Positions 1-8,365 of a stretch of 64,000 nucleotides of DNA are shown piece after piece. Position numbers and translations under genes: made by a program. Origin of the DNA: Nitrospira japonica (GTDB taxonomy: Bacteria > Nitrospirota > Nitrospiria > Nitrospirales > Nitrospiraceae). The DNA lies in the NCBI RefSeq assembly GCF_900169565.1, contig NZ_LT828648.1, forward strand, positions 588,876 to 652,875, written 5' to 3'. Numbering within the stretch: the first letter of the stretch is position 1; each line of letters begins with the position of its first letter. The notes under the pieces were generated by a model, which did no database searches, was not told where the DNA came from, and saw only the letters and a program-made list of their open reading frames with translations.

Positions 1-1
1 G

Positions 2-397
2 AATGAGATTGAGGACCTTGCTGAGAGGAAAGGAGCAAAAGCCGGTTCCTTCCAGCATATTTTTGAAGAGCTGGAAACCCATCTCCTCGAAATTGCTGCC
101 CTTCTTAAGCATCCAGCATTTCATGAAGAACAGGAGTGGCGAATTGTCTCCCCTGTCATTACGAATTATGTTGAGGCGGACATCGAGTATCGAGAAGGCG
201 CATCGATGCTAATTCCTTTCATGAAATTTGGCCTGCCACACGCACCAGATAGACGGGTAGACCTAGAGCATGTGTATCTTGGACCTACACCGAATTCGAA
301 TATTTCTATGGAATCGTTATCGAACTATTTGTCCAAATTTGGAGCTAGCCCTAGAAATGGTGTGCAGTATTCCAATGTTCCGTATCGCACCTGGTAA
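2..397 (+). CDS. DUF2971 family protein, 3' part only
   Basis: The open frame enters from the left edge, so the start is missing. About 131 codons to the TAA stop are visible. The stretch HPAFHEEQEWRIV followed by a conserved FMKFG/YLGPTPN region is typical of the C-terminal half of DUF2971 proteins, whose biochemical function is unknown and which are common in mobile and defence-related islands. The gene lies left of a tRNA-derived attachment-like site, so it probably belongs to an integrated element. GC content is lower than in the right part of the window. Family assignment is from recognised sequence features only; no function is claimed. Confidence 0.7.
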   Translation, partial: NEIEDLAERKGAKAGSFQHIFEELETHLLEIAALLKHPAFHEEQEWRIVSPVITNYVEADIEYREGASMLIPFMKFGLPHAPDRRVDLEHVYLGPTPNSNISMESLSNYLSKFGASPRNGVQYSNVPYRTW

Positions 398-594
398 GCC
401 GATGTTGCATTACTAATCCAGTGGTTTTGAGCAAATCCTAAGAGGTTCTGCTATGGCCCTTCATGTGCCGAGACGCAGGCAAGAAGCCTTCGGGATAGAT
501 TTACGGTGGGGCTGGAAATGGGAAAGCATTACGCCTATACTTATATACACAATAGGGGCAATGCCCGGGGGTTTGCGAAATTAGCAAGCCGGCT

Positions 595-623
595 AAAGGC
601 TCGGATGTTCTGTCCGGGCCTTT
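595..623. terminator. Hairpin just past the DUF3800 stop
   Basis: AAAGGCTCGGA pairs with TCCGGGCCTTT (one G:U-type position) around a 7-base loop. It starts five bases beyond the stop of the minus-strand DUF3800 gene. The flanks are only moderately T-rich on both strands, so it may act as a weak bidirectional terminator. Confidence 0.5.
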
Positions 624-627
624 AGTT

Positions 628-1434
628 TTAGGAGCGCTCGAAACAGCTGTATTTGATTCCTCTCGACGAACACTCCTCTGCCGTAAAATAGCAGTCAATC
701 AACCTACCCGCCTCCTTGAGCCTAACAAAAGGTCCATAACTCGGTTCATAACCAGCTTTTGCCATCGGGTATAAAAGCAGATCGGCTAACTGCAGCATTG
801 GGACTTCCTTTGTCTTCTGATGCAACTCTCCCAGAATTATTCTCCGAAAGTCATCCGCGACAAGAGGAGTGTACCCATGTGAAGTTTGTGTGCTAAAGGG
901 GCTCCCATTTCGTTTCAATTCTTTGAGATAGTGCTTCAGATTTCGGTCCTCTTTTTTTCCCGTACCTTCAAAAACGATCTCGAGTTTTCGACCCTGCCCA
1001 TCGGAGAACTTGGCGGATCGTTCAACCAAGATCGAAAACGCGGTCTTGCACATGAACCATAGCTGCCCTGGGTACATCTCACGATATCGCGAGACATATC
1101 CTGGGCGATGGATCACGCAGGCGATGGCGATCCCGGGAAGCGAAACCAGGAGATGTTCGAGTTCGGATAAAAACTGATCTGCCCGCTCCATACTCCTTAG
1201 CCAAGAAAATCTGCCACGCTTTCCTCTAATACTCGATGAGTGGAGGGGATAATTGATATTCCAAGAATTGCAAAACCTCTCGTGGGCAGTTTTTAGACTT
1301 GGGATATCTTCCTCTTTAAGCAGGAAGCCGCCCAGGCCGAAGCAATCCATTCCGTCTTGCCGTCCATCCAAAACAGCTCTATCAGGGTCTCTACTTCCCG
1401 TGTCGTCAACATACAGCACATACTTATTTGGCAT
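628..1434 (-). CDS. DUF3800 domain-containing protein
   Basis: This 268-residue protein begins with YVLYVDDTGSRD, the acidic N-terminal motif of the DUF3800 family (RNase H-like fold, function unproven). It ends with the family's LQLADLLLYPMAKAGYEP region, in which the QxAD motif supplies another acidic residue. Length is normal for the family. DUF3800 genes are often found in phage-derived and defence islands, which fits the position beside a DUF2971 gene and inside a probable integrated element. The ATG start gives the motif at the expected distance from the N-terminus. No partner gene is visible next to it. Confidence 0.8.
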   Translation of the reverse strand: MPNKYVLYVDDTGSRDPDRAVLDGRQDGMDCFGLGGFLLKEEDIPSLKTAHERFCNSWNINYPLHSSSIRGKRGRFSWLRSMERADQFLSELEHLLVSLPGIAIACVIHRPGYVSRYREMYPGQLWFMCKTAFSILVERSAKFSDGQGRKLEIVFEGTGKKEDRNLKHYLKELKRNGSPFSTQTSHGYTPLVADDFRRIILGELHQKTKEVPMLQLADLLLYPMAKAGYEPSYGPFVRLKEAGRLIDCYFTAEECSSRGIKYSCFERS

Positions 1435-1570
1435 AAGGAGGGCATTGTACTGCGGTCTTATGTGTAGGGTGAATATTAAAGTGAGGGGTTTCCTTTTTCA
1501 GAGAATTTAAGAAAAAGGAAGGCCGGGGGTGGCACCAGGTTGGTAGTAGCTGTAGATTGTAGTACCCCAT

Positions 1571-2161
1571 ATGAAGTTATGTATACAGATTCTACTGAGT
1601 CTTATGACCGCGATCAGCGCGGGATGTAGCCAACATTCACCGTCAACCCCTGCTAATTCATCCGGGGCCGTTTCTCTAACTCACCAGCTCCCGAATATAT
1701 GCCCTAAGCTGGGGGGGAGCTATGCGGCTATCGGGAAGGCCTCGCCTGGCTATCCCTTCTTCTATCGGGTCTATGCATGGCCTCTTTCAATGGTCCGCAT
1801 GTTGGGCATTGCCGCACCTATGAACATTGAAAAGTTGGCGATCAAATCGGAGCTCGTCCAAAATGACAATCTCGAGTTAATTCTCTGGAAGAGCGATGGC
1901 CAGCGCGATCGCCATGTCCTCATCACGTCGAATGATGCGGTCAGTTGCGATCAAAACGCCTTGAAAATCGTTCGGGAAAGCGATACTGAGGCTGAAGGCA
2001 CACTCGGACATGTGCGCTATACACGAACCTTTTCCCGAGGAGATGACGGGAGTCTCCGAATGGACGTGAAAATCGAACCAACGACTAAACTATTATGGAT
2101 AATCCCAATTAGCCAACCGGTCGAAGAGTATCAGGCGGTCTTCGACTCGTTAGAGCATTGA
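1571..2161 (+). CDS. Predicted lipoprotein of unknown function
   Basis: The 196-residue product starts with a positively charged n-region, a hydrophobic stretch and the lipobox-like ISAGC at about residue 19, so it is probably a lipoprotein anchored in the inner or outer membrane. The mature part has three further cysteines and a predicted mixed alpha/beta character, but I recognise no family. The start ATG follows an AT-rich leader without an obvious strong ribosome-binding site. It is a single gene facing right, between the DUF3800 gene and a long non-coding stretch. Confidence 0.6.
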   Translation: MKLCIQILLSLMTAISAGCSQHSPSTPANSSGAVSLTHQLPNICPKLGGSYAAIGKASPGYPFFYRVYAWPLSMVRMLGIAAPMNIEKLAIKSELVQNDNLELILWKSDGQRDRHVLITSNDAVSCDQNALKIVRESDTEAEGTLGHVRYTRTFSRGDDGSLRMDVKIEPTTKLLWIIPISQPVEEYQAVFDSLEH

Positions 2162-2796
2162 CACCCGAAACGCAGCCTTCAACGGGCACAATCACCCCAC
2201 TCAAAATTTCCATATGCGGGAGGGCCGCCTACCACCGGCTAGTCGTACAGCATCCTGAATGGTGAGCCGGATTGGGCAGAGATCAAGTGCTGGTCGTCTA
2301 GCTGATGTGGTACGTAACTGGGATCCCATGCCCGCCAGGTTTCCTTTCGTAAAGAATTTCTAAAAGAAGGACCCCGGGGGTATCTCTCAGCACCCTCTCG
2401 CGTGAATTTACCGCTGCTCACGCTGCGTTTTAGGAAAGTAGCTCGTCATGAATACCCTAAGGGTCAGTTGGGAGAGATCGAGGCCTCTCAAGCCCATTGT
2501 GTGCGCAGGGAAGCCATTGACGGTGTGATCGGCGGAGTCAGGAGAGCCGAGGGGAATAGAGAACCGGGTAGATAGATGGCTAGGGCTGGGAGTCCTCATT
2601 GCCGTACCCCGCCTGCCGCAAAGACCCGGGGGGGGGTGTTCGCCTGGTGTTAATAGGGTGTTAGCCGAGTCTACAAAGACGAGTGGAGCGCAACGAAGAC
2701 AGACAAACAGAAACAAATGCGGTTCGTTGGTGCCGAAGCGTGGATGAGGGGCCACGCTATGTCTAACAATGACTTAGGTAGCCCCTCGATTCATCA
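2162..2796. other. Non-coding stretch left of the tRNA fragment
   Basis: No reading frame here has convincing codon use or a ribosome-binding site. The region contains a run of ten G residues near 2629-2638 and several short GC-rich segments. It may hold the decayed end of the integrated element. I see no tRNA 5' half, CRISPR repeat or recombinase gene in it. Confidence 0.4.
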
Positions 2797-2841
2797 CTCT
2801 TAATCAGCGGGCCGTAGGTTCGACCCCTACACGGCCCACCA
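2797..2841 (+). other. 3' half of tRNA-Lys(CUU), probable att site
   Basis: The sequence from 2797 reads as an anticodon loop CTCTTAA (anticodon CTT, lysine), the 3' anticodon stem and a variable loop. A perfect T arm follows (GTAGG, loop TTCGACC, CCTAC), then the 3' acceptor strand ACGGCCC, discriminator A and encoded CCA. No matching 5' acceptor GGGCCGT, D arm or 5' anticodon stem lies upstream, so this cannot fold as a tRNA. A break at the anticodon loop is the usual crossover point of tyrosine recombinases. The expected reading is that this is the distal attachment site of an element lying to the left, with the intact tRNA at its other end. Confidence 0.75.
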
Positions 2842-3075
2842 TTTTTCGCGGGTTTAGAAACCACCCCCACATATCTCGTCAACGCGGGAACCGTCTCGGA
2901 ACCGTGTAGCGGGACTGCCTGGACAGAACAGGACGACCGGACCCTGTCCCATTGAATAAGCGTTAAGTTCGAAGTAGCCTGATTGTAGGCGATGGGTTCG
3001 CCTCCCTCATTTATTACTGCCTGATCCATGGCCGATAAGCGGCAATGGTTCTTTGAGAAAAGGGAGGTGAGACCG

Positions 3076-3246
3076 ATGGTACAGCGCGATACTGAGCGAA
3101 GTTTCTGTGGGGTGTTACTTCTGTTGCTGCTCGCTTCATCCGCGGGCATTGTGTCTTGTGCGCACGATCCTCAAGAGCAGGCGTTCGCATCGTCCGACGG
3201 GCACGAGACCGAGAGTCAAGATGAGCAGGCTGGTCGTTCCTTCTAG
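3076..3246 (+). CDS. Small predicted lipoprotein
   Basis: The 56-residue product has a charged n-region, a leucine-rich hydrophobic core and a lipobox-like IVSC near residue 25, followed by a short, acidic, serine-rich tail. I chose the ATG at 3076 because GGGAGGTGA lies at the right distance upstream; the same frame is open further upstream but without that signal. No family is recognised. A strong hairpin lies about 20 bases downstream. Confidence 0.5.
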   Translation: MVQRDTERSFCGVLLLLLLASSAGIVSCAHDPQEQAFASSDGHETESQDEQAGRSF

Positions 3247-3268
3247 CCTGGCGATGAAGGAGTGAACA

Positions 3269-3302
3269 CCTGGAGAGATGACCTTAGTGCCGTCTCTCCA
3301 GG
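3269..3302 (+). terminator. Perfect 10-bp hairpin after small lipoprotein gene
   Basis: CCTGGAGAGA and TCTCTCCAGG form a perfect 10-bp stem with a 14-base loop, 22 bases after the lipoprotein stop. Only a short T stretch follows, so termination efficiency is uncertain. Confidence 0.5.
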
Positions 3303-3797
3303 TTGGCTACCAGCAGAGGAAAACCTACCCCCACTCCGTCCCTGCTGGATGCCAATGTTGCCTGACATCCGAACAGTGGCTAATACTTACTCTGAAGGCC
3401 TGCCAAATTCCTGCCTCCTCCACCTCGGTTTATGTCAAAACGCCCGTCCAGTTGCCACCTCTAAGCTTTCTCCGGCTGGTTCTGTCCGTATCGTGTCATC
3501 AGCATTGCTCCTCCCGGTCATTGTGTCCCGTTAGCCACGGTCTCTCTTGCTCAGCATAGAGCAACCGGAATGAAATGATACAAGGCGGAGCCCCGACCGA
3601 ACAGCGGCAACGCGGGGAATCTTTACGGGGCGAAGGCCAGACGCTCAGGACAGACCGTCTGGCATTCGGACAGCTTTTCTGTAGGCCATGGCGTGAAGCT
3701 CGGAAAACACTGTAGGATTTCTTGCGAATCCCTCCTCCCCCCTAGTCGCACGGCTGTCTTTCCCAGCGTCACACACTCATCCTGCCTAGGAATTGCT
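3303..3797. other. Gene-free stretch
   Basis: Short frames here lack ribosome-binding sites and recognisable domains. I see no RNA gene, repeat or promoter that I can support. Confidence 0.4.
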
Positions 3798-4508
3798 CTA
3801 TTTGCGGGGAGCACAGACTTGCTGCAAGGCGGCAGTGGTGATCGTACATGGCTGATGTTCGGTCATGAACCACCCGGCGATCGAGAGGCGTTTCGCCGCT
3901 CCGCACAGTTCATCAATTCGGCAGACCCGGTGGTATCTCGGTACCGTGAACAATACCAGGGAACCCGGTTTCGGCGGGATGCAATGGGTGACGGTAAAGA
4001 CTGACTGATCCCGTCGGCCTTCTCCCATATCGTAAATCACCAATTCGCCGCCCCAGTCCGGCTCCCATTCATCATGGAGATAAGTCACCATGGCGAGGCG
4101 TCTCATCGGGGTGGGCCGAAGCATCATATCCGCAGACGCCTGGTCCTGCGCTATGTCATCGTGCGTTCGAAGACAGTCTCCGGCGGCGTAGGAGTAGTAA
4201 TTAAAATTTACGTGCCGCCCCGCAATGTTGGGAAAGGATTCAATATAGCGAGTGATGCACGAGAGGCTGAGCCGATCGAGGAGTCGGCGGCGCTGGGAAT
4301 GCATTAGGTCCGCTTTCAACCAGTTGCCACAGTAGGGAAATGTTACGGCAAGTCGCGAATTGTCGCGTAGCGACGTCCAGGGCGCCTCCCGCATGGCACG
4401 TTGGAACTCTAGCCGGTCGGCGGCGGACCACACCTGATCAAGGATCAATACCTGATCCTCATGAAAGGAGAACCGCTCATCGTCGAACTGATCGAACGCC
4501 ACCTGCAT
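3798..4508 (-). CDS. 2OG-Fe(II) dioxygenase family protein
   Basis: The C-terminal half shows the prolyl-4-hydroxylase-type double-stranded beta-helix signature: RTHDD (the HxD iron ligands), GGELVIYD, the distal histidine in RYHRV, and an RLSIAGWF stretch carrying the arginine that holds 2-oxoglutarate. It is therefore likely a soluble oxygenase hydroxylating a protein or small molecule; the substrate is unknown. The frame is open 53 codons further upstream (to 4667), but that extension is rich in Arg, Pro and Gly and unlike the family, so I place the start at the ATG at 4508 (236 residues). Neither start has a strong ribosome-binding site. It sits alone in the accessory region. Confidence 0.75.
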   Translation of the reverse strand: MQVAFDQFDDERFSFHEDQVLILDQVWSAADRLEFQRAMREAPWTSLRDNSRLAVTFPYCGNWLKADLMHSQRRRLLDRLSLSCITRYIESFPNIAGRHVNFNYYSYAAGDCLRTHDDIAQDQASADMMLRPTPMRRLAMVTYLHDEWEPDWGGELVIYDMGEGRRDQSVFTVTHCIPPKPGSLVLFTVPRYHRVCRIDELCGAAKRLSIAGWFMTEHQPCTITTAALQQVCAPRK

Positions 4509-4772
4509 AGAGGCCCCGCAATAGACAAACCTAGGTGCAAATCCTAGGCCTTCCCAGGATGCGGGAGGCCTGAAGCGGCGCAACGCCATTTCACGTAGAC
4601 AGTGAGGAGCGTTTCTCGGGCGACATCCTGACCGGCCGCCTGTGTGATGCAACGTAAGTTTCCGCACGGTGCTGCCTGCGCGAATTTGCTCGATTGTAGC
4701 GAACAGTGCGAGCAGAAGGGGTGCCGGCAGCTGGCGTGTTAATGATCACAGGTCGATAACTGGAGTCGATCC

Positions 4773-5075
4773 AGTCCTGTTCTAGAGGCCGGATTTCGGA
4801 TGTCGGGAGAGCGCGTGGGCTTGGCCTTAGATCGGGTTTGGGACGGTGGTGCCGGTCCACGTTCCATCACCGTGGATCACAGGACGGAATTCCAGTCCCG
4901 TGCTCTCGAGGATTGGGCCTATCGGCGCGGCGTGCAACTTCACTTCATTCGACCGGGCAAACCCGTGGAAAATGCGTTTATTGAGTCGTTCAATGGGCGG
5001 TTGCGTGACGAGTGTTTGAACGTGCATCAGTTCGCTTCGCTCGCCGAGGCCCCAGGTTACGTGCGTCCCAGTTAA
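4773..5075 (+). mobile_element. IS3-family transposase (orfB) remnant
   Basis: About 100 codons match the integrase core of IS3-family orfB transposases: [25 protein letters not shown] with the second catalytic Asp, [21 protein letters not shown] with the catalytic Glu, and ECLNVHQF. The N-terminal part of orfB, all of orfA and the usual C-terminal end are missing; the frame runs into unrelated sequence after FASLAEA. No terminal inverted repeats are visible nearby. It is a dead fragment marking past insertion in this region. The glycine normally following VD is replaced (DHR instead of DHG/DNG). Confidence 0.85.
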
Positions 5076-5255
5076 TGGGCTCTATTGCATCGCAGACGGT
5101 ACGGTGAAGGTGCGATTCTGATACGCAGGCAGGCCTTTCCCCTCGTGATACTCCTAACACCAGGCCAACTGTAGGTTCCCCCCAATCACTATCGCCCGGG
5201 AAAATGTCCTTCGTCACTCTCAGGGTCATTACCTTTGTGAGAACTCCAACCCAAA

Positions 5256-5527
5256 TTAGGCGATCCCTCTCTTCTTCAGTTCCTCTCGAAAGACGTGCAC
5301 AATGCCCTTCAACCATTCCCGATTAGATTGCTCCGGACTTGGATCATACCTACAATACAGCTTCCACACCAGAAACCAGGCAAGCGCCCGATCATCCATT
5401 TGTTGATCCAACAGTCGAATAAGTTCTGCAATCGTCGTCTCCAATTCCGAGGAGGACACAGGCTCCAATCTTCATGAAAATAGGTCCCAAACAACATCTC
5501 AAGCATTGGAAAGTCTGTCGTACTCAT
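5256..5527 (-). pseudogene. CdiI-like immunity protein with a one-base frameshift
   Basis: Two overlapping frames together give a complete small protein of the contact-dependent-inhibition immunity type (CdiI_2-like). The first frame encodes MLFGTYFHEDW, the second continues with EPVSSSELETTIAEL, then RALAWFLVWKLYCRYDP and NREWLKGIVHVFREEL. The switch is at about 5467-5470, where GATTGGAGCC would restore a single frame if it read GATTGGGAGCC. One G lost from a three-G run explains the break. The intact protein would be about 90 residues, normal for the family. No cdiA toxin or cdiB gene is near, so it looks like an orphan immunity gene. A sequencing error is the alternative explanation. Confidence 0.65.
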
Positions 5528-5576
5528 GGAAGCACAAATCCCATATGGATTCGATAGCCTAACAACGATCCAGCAC

Positions 5577-5825
5577 TCACTCCTCCTCAGGCCAGATGAT
5601 ATTCAAGACGACGTGTTTCTCTTCAATGCCTTGCTTCCATAGTAGCTGTAGCGCTGCCCGCTTCGCGCTCATGACGCTATGTTCAAGATCTCTGTGGTCA
5701 GTGCTGGGAACCCGCTTGAAGATGCTCTCATCCTGATCGGTATCTAAGACCCCATACCACGCGTCGGCATACCAGAGACCGTCATCAGATTTATGAGGGT
5801 TGATCATGATACGCCCTCTTCTCAT
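5577..5825 (-). CDS. Hypothetical 82-residue protein
   Basis: A small, soluble, acidic protein rich in Trp and Asp (LWYADAWYGVLDTDQDE). I recognise no family. Its ATG overlaps the TGA of the upstream lipoprotein gene by four bases, which suggests translational coupling, and the CdiI-like remnant follows 49 bases downstream on the same strand. A second ATG six codons in is an alternative start. Confidence 0.5.
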   Translation of the reverse strand: MRRGRIMINPHKSDDGLWYADAWYGVLDTDQDESIFKRVPSTDHRDLEHSVMSAKRAALQLLWKQGIEEKHVVLNIIWPEEE

Positions 5826-6052
5826 CTCCGCTCGTAACCTTGTCGTTGATAATCACTGATGCAGTCACGCTCGCGCTCCATCGCCGCCGCTTTTGAGAAC
5901 AGGCCAGACGATGTGCCGGTATAGTAGTATGGGCCGCACTGTGCAGCCTGTTGCGTTTGAGGATGAACAAGCATCACGGAATCGGTCATGCAACCGGCCA
6001 GGAGAGCGAGCATTGCCATGAGAGCGAGTCTGAGCAACTTACACGATTGCAT
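5822..6052 (-). CDS. Small lipoprotein with CGPYYYTG / DYQRQGYER signature
   Basis: The 76-residue product has a typical lipoprotein signal (LALMAMLALLAGC). Its mature part reads LVHPQTQQAAQCGPYYY and ends in ERERDCISDYQRQGYER, a pattern I recognise from widespread short bacterial lipoproteins of unknown function. Two conserved cysteines in the mature part may form a disulfide. It is the first gene of a three-gene minus-strand set with the 82-residue protein and the CdiI-like remnant. Confidence 0.65.
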   Translation of the reverse strand: MQSCKLLRLALMAMLALLAGCMTDSVMLVHPQTQQAAQCGPYYYTGTSSGLFSKAAAMERERDCISDYQRQGYERR

Positions 6053-6187
6053 CCACTACCGGGCCTTTCCGTATGTCGTCATCTTCACTGGCAGTTTTGT
6101 CGTCGGGATTTCCAACGCTCCCAAGCATGGCCTAGGAACACATCTCGATTCTCCATCACAATGTCCCACCAAGTACAGCCCCTCTCA

Positions 6188-6430
6188 TCAGCCAATGCGT
6201 TCCACGTGAACTTTAAGCGACGCGTCCCATTCGTGCTCCCACTTTCTGAGCATGAGTGCATCGATTGACGACTCCGCATGTTGCATAGCCTTGCCTCCTG
6301 GCTTCAGCAGCTCCGTGAGTGCCTGCACCGTGAGTGGCGCATTCCCTTCGGAGCGGTTATTCACCAGGACATAGGCCCGCTTCTACTCTGCCACGGCTTT
6401 CTGCAGTAGGTCCACGGCCTCCTTATCGCA
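6188..6430 (-). pseudogene. Decayed 3' end of a DUF72-family gene
   Basis: Translation of the minus strand gives AVDLLQKAVAE, a stop, then KRAYVLVNNRSEGNAPLTVQ and ALTELL. The NNRSEGNAPLT part is the highly conserved C-terminal motif of DUF72 (YecE-like) proteins. There is an in-frame TAG before it, and no open frame joins the rest of a DUF72 protein upstream, so this is a remnant. The frame then runs on to a TGA at 6188. Full-length DUF72 proteins are about 240-300 residues. Confidence 0.65.
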
Positions 6431-6797
6431 TCTCCGTCAGTTCCATGCAGGTCACTCGATGTTCAGTGGCCCTACTCGAGTAAGATTCATGATCTTCGCC
6501 TGCGCGATGTCACTGGTCAGAGTGGAGTCAGCTGGCCTGTGAAGGGTGACCGAGCTGACTCCTCCCTTCCACTTAGGCAGGCAAAACTTTGAAATAGACT
6601 TTGTACGAAGCTCCTTCACCCGACAGGAGGGACCTTTCTATGTTGAAATCGATGCCGCCTCCAGTCATACGATTTTCCTGCGAATCGCATAGCGCTGGTC
6701 ATGATGGGCGACTTGTGACTGCGGAATGTCCTAGGGCATTCAAGAGGTCGTCGTATGGGACAATTGTCAAAAGGACATGTCGTGAGAATCTCGGGCG
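6431..6797. other. Decayed or non-coding stretch
   Basis: I find no supported gene. A short plus-strand frame (6601-6831) lacks a family match and overlaps the start of the membrane-protein gene. Part of this stretch may be the eroded 5' portion of the DUF72 gene. Confidence 0.35.
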
Positions 6798-7247
6798 ATG
6801 GATATCTTTTCTTTTAAGCTTGGGTTGCTGAGTTTTTGGGGGCTGTGGTTTGCAAGCGCATGTAGTACCAACCTTTGCGACGGCTTTCGAACCTGGGGCA
6901 TTTTCCATAGAACCTGGCCATTCGCCTCTGGCAACTTCAAGAACCTTACAGATGCCATTCAAGTCTGGTCGCCCCCATGGTGGCTTTCTTGGTTACTATT
7001 CTCCGCGGTCGTAAGTTGGCAGTTGTTAGCGGCCCTGTTGTTTGGATGGGCCGTCTTATCATCTCTGATGAAAGGCTCGATGGATCTCGCGATCATCAAT
7101 TCCGCATTCACCGTGGCATTAGGTCTCTGGGTCGCGTTCATGCTCGTCGATGAGATCCTCAAACAGTATGACACTGAGCATAATCATATATTATTTTTCA
7201 TGGCCCAGCTCCTCAGCTTCATGCCGATTTACGTGCTGCCTTCATAA
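6798..7247 (+). CDS. Predicted four-helix inner-membrane protein
   Basis: The 149-residue product has four hydrophobic segments separated by short loops. Its pattern LSFWGLWFASACSTNLCDG ... TWPFASGNF ... FMLVDEILKQYDTEHNH is one I recognise from conserved hypothetical membrane proteins of many environmental bacteria. Function is unknown. The C-terminal part with the DE...YDTE motif is the most conserved. The chosen ATG is the first in frame; no strong ribosome-binding site precedes it. It stands alone in the accessory region. Confidence 0.65.
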   Translation: MDIFSFKLGLLSFWGLWFASACSTNLCDGFRTWGIFHRTWPFASGNFKNLTDAIQVWSPPWWLSWLLFSAVVSWQLLAALLFGWAVLSSLMKGSMDLAIINSAFTVALGLWVAFMLVDEILKQYDTEHNHILFFMAQLLSFMPIYVLPS

Positions 7248-7474
7248 GCGTACCGCGCAGCCTCTTCTAGCCAGAGACAACCTGGAGCTATCATCTCATT
7301 CTCATAGCGCTGTGCTAAGCCCGTGCTACAAATCTTCAAAAACCCTCGCAATCGGCAGAATTAATCGACACAGCAGAAACCCGCCCAGAGCCACAATACA
7401 GGGAGTAAGGTTAGTCACTTCAACAGAATGAGCCTTTATAATCTCGCATCGTCGAACCAGATTTGGAGGACCTC

Positions 7475-7684
7475 ATGGATGAAAAGACTCTTACTGCTGT
7501 CTCAACTACCCTGGCGCTATTTCAAATTCAGTTGAACGCAATCCTTCTCTTATTAGAACGGCATGTGCCTGATGGCCAGATACGGGAAGAATTCCAGCGA
7601 CTGGTCAGCGAGGGGGTTCAATTTGCTGGAATGGAGACGATGCAGAGCTTTAGAGAACGGATTCGAGAAGGCATTATCCAATAG
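7475..7684 (+). CDS. Hypothetical 69-residue protein
   Basis: A small, probably all-helical soluble protein (FQIQLNAILLLLERHVPDG). The ATG at 7475 is chosen because TGGAGGA ends four bases before it; the same frame is open from a TTG slightly upstream that would include the ribosome-binding site itself. No family is recognised and the flanks are non-coding. Confidence 0.5.
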   Translation: MDEKTLTAVSTTLALFQIQLNAILLLLERHVPDGQIREEFQRLVSEGVQFAGMETMQSFRERIREGIIQ

Positions 7685-7852
7685 GACATTGAAGGTATGG
7701 GTTTATAGCGAGGCATGTCACTTAGCCCCATTAGGCTGAGTTCACGTGAAATACTGGTGCTCCCACAGGGATTGTCCTAGTGGCTTCTGGCTACACATAG
7801 CTCATATTTACAGTAGTTAAACAACTGGGTGAGGCTTCACAGGGAGGGTGGT

Positions 7853-8014
7853 ATGAACAACATTCTACTCGTCATATTGATACTGCTCCTTCTCGGAGCA
7901 CTGCCGACATGGCCCTACAGTGCTAACTGGGGATATTACCCCAGTGGTTTGCTTGGCGTGGTGCTTCTTATCGTGGTCGTCATGCTCTTAACTGGACGTT
8001 TGCCTGCTAAATAG
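7853..8014 (+). CDS. DUF3309 family small membrane protein
   Basis: The 53-residue product matches the DUF3309 family along its whole length: ILLVILILLLLGALPTWPYS, then WGYYPSGLLG, then a second hydrophobic helix ending in a short basic tail. It should form a two-helix hairpin in the inner membrane; its role is unknown. The ATG at 7853 is preceded by AGGGAGGGTGG, and the family begins at this residue, so the longer frame starting at 7829 is not used. Confidence 0.8.
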   Translation: MNNILLVILILLLLGALPTWPYSANWGYYPSGLLGVVLLIVVVMLLTGRLPAK

Positions 8015-8179
8015 AATTCGCTCACACCTGCTAACACACATAGCGTGTGAGCGGAAATGCTTGTGGAGGCAGAGATAACCGAACGCTACGCATCCACGTA
8101 TGCCATAAAAGGAGAATTCGTGCGTACATTTGCATTCGCAGGAGTGGGCTCTTCACATTTGTAGAGAAAGGCGGACCCC

Positions 8180-8365
8180 ATGGCCTACCTCCCTTCGGCA
8201 CTGTCCTCTGTCCGTCAAGTCGTACAGGACTATCTTCGTTCCGCCGATCACCTGATTGCTTCGCTCGTGAACGACGGCATCCCCCTCACGGAGAGAGAGC
8301 GTGAGATGGTCGAGACCTGCCTCAAAGACCTTTCCAAATTGGTCGTGCCCACGCCGAGCAGATAA
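8180..8365 (+). CDS. Hypothetical 61-residue protein
   Basis: A short, helical, soluble protein (VRQVVQDYLRSADHLIASLV ... EREREMVETCLKDLSKLV). The periodic Leu/Val spacing suggests two amphipathic helices. AAAGGCGG lies about 6 bases before the ATG. No family is recognised. Expression is plausible but unproven. Confidence 0.45.
   Translation: MAYLPSALSSVRQVVQDYLRSADHLIASLVNDGIPLTEREREMVETCLKDLSKLVVPTPSR

Noticed and set aside
2239..2755. Two minus-strand frames of 60 and 115 codons
   Set aside because: No ribosome-binding sites, no recognisable motifs, unusual composition; they also cross a ten-G run.
2500..2760. Possible group II intron or structured RNA
   Set aside because: The GC-rich text looked structured, but no domain V hairpin, no reverse transcriptase and no conserved intron start could be found.
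2763..3149. Minus-strand frame containing GPCRGRTYGPLIKS
   Set aside because: This is the well-known false translation of the 3' end of a tRNA gene; the frame covers the tRNA-Lys fragment.
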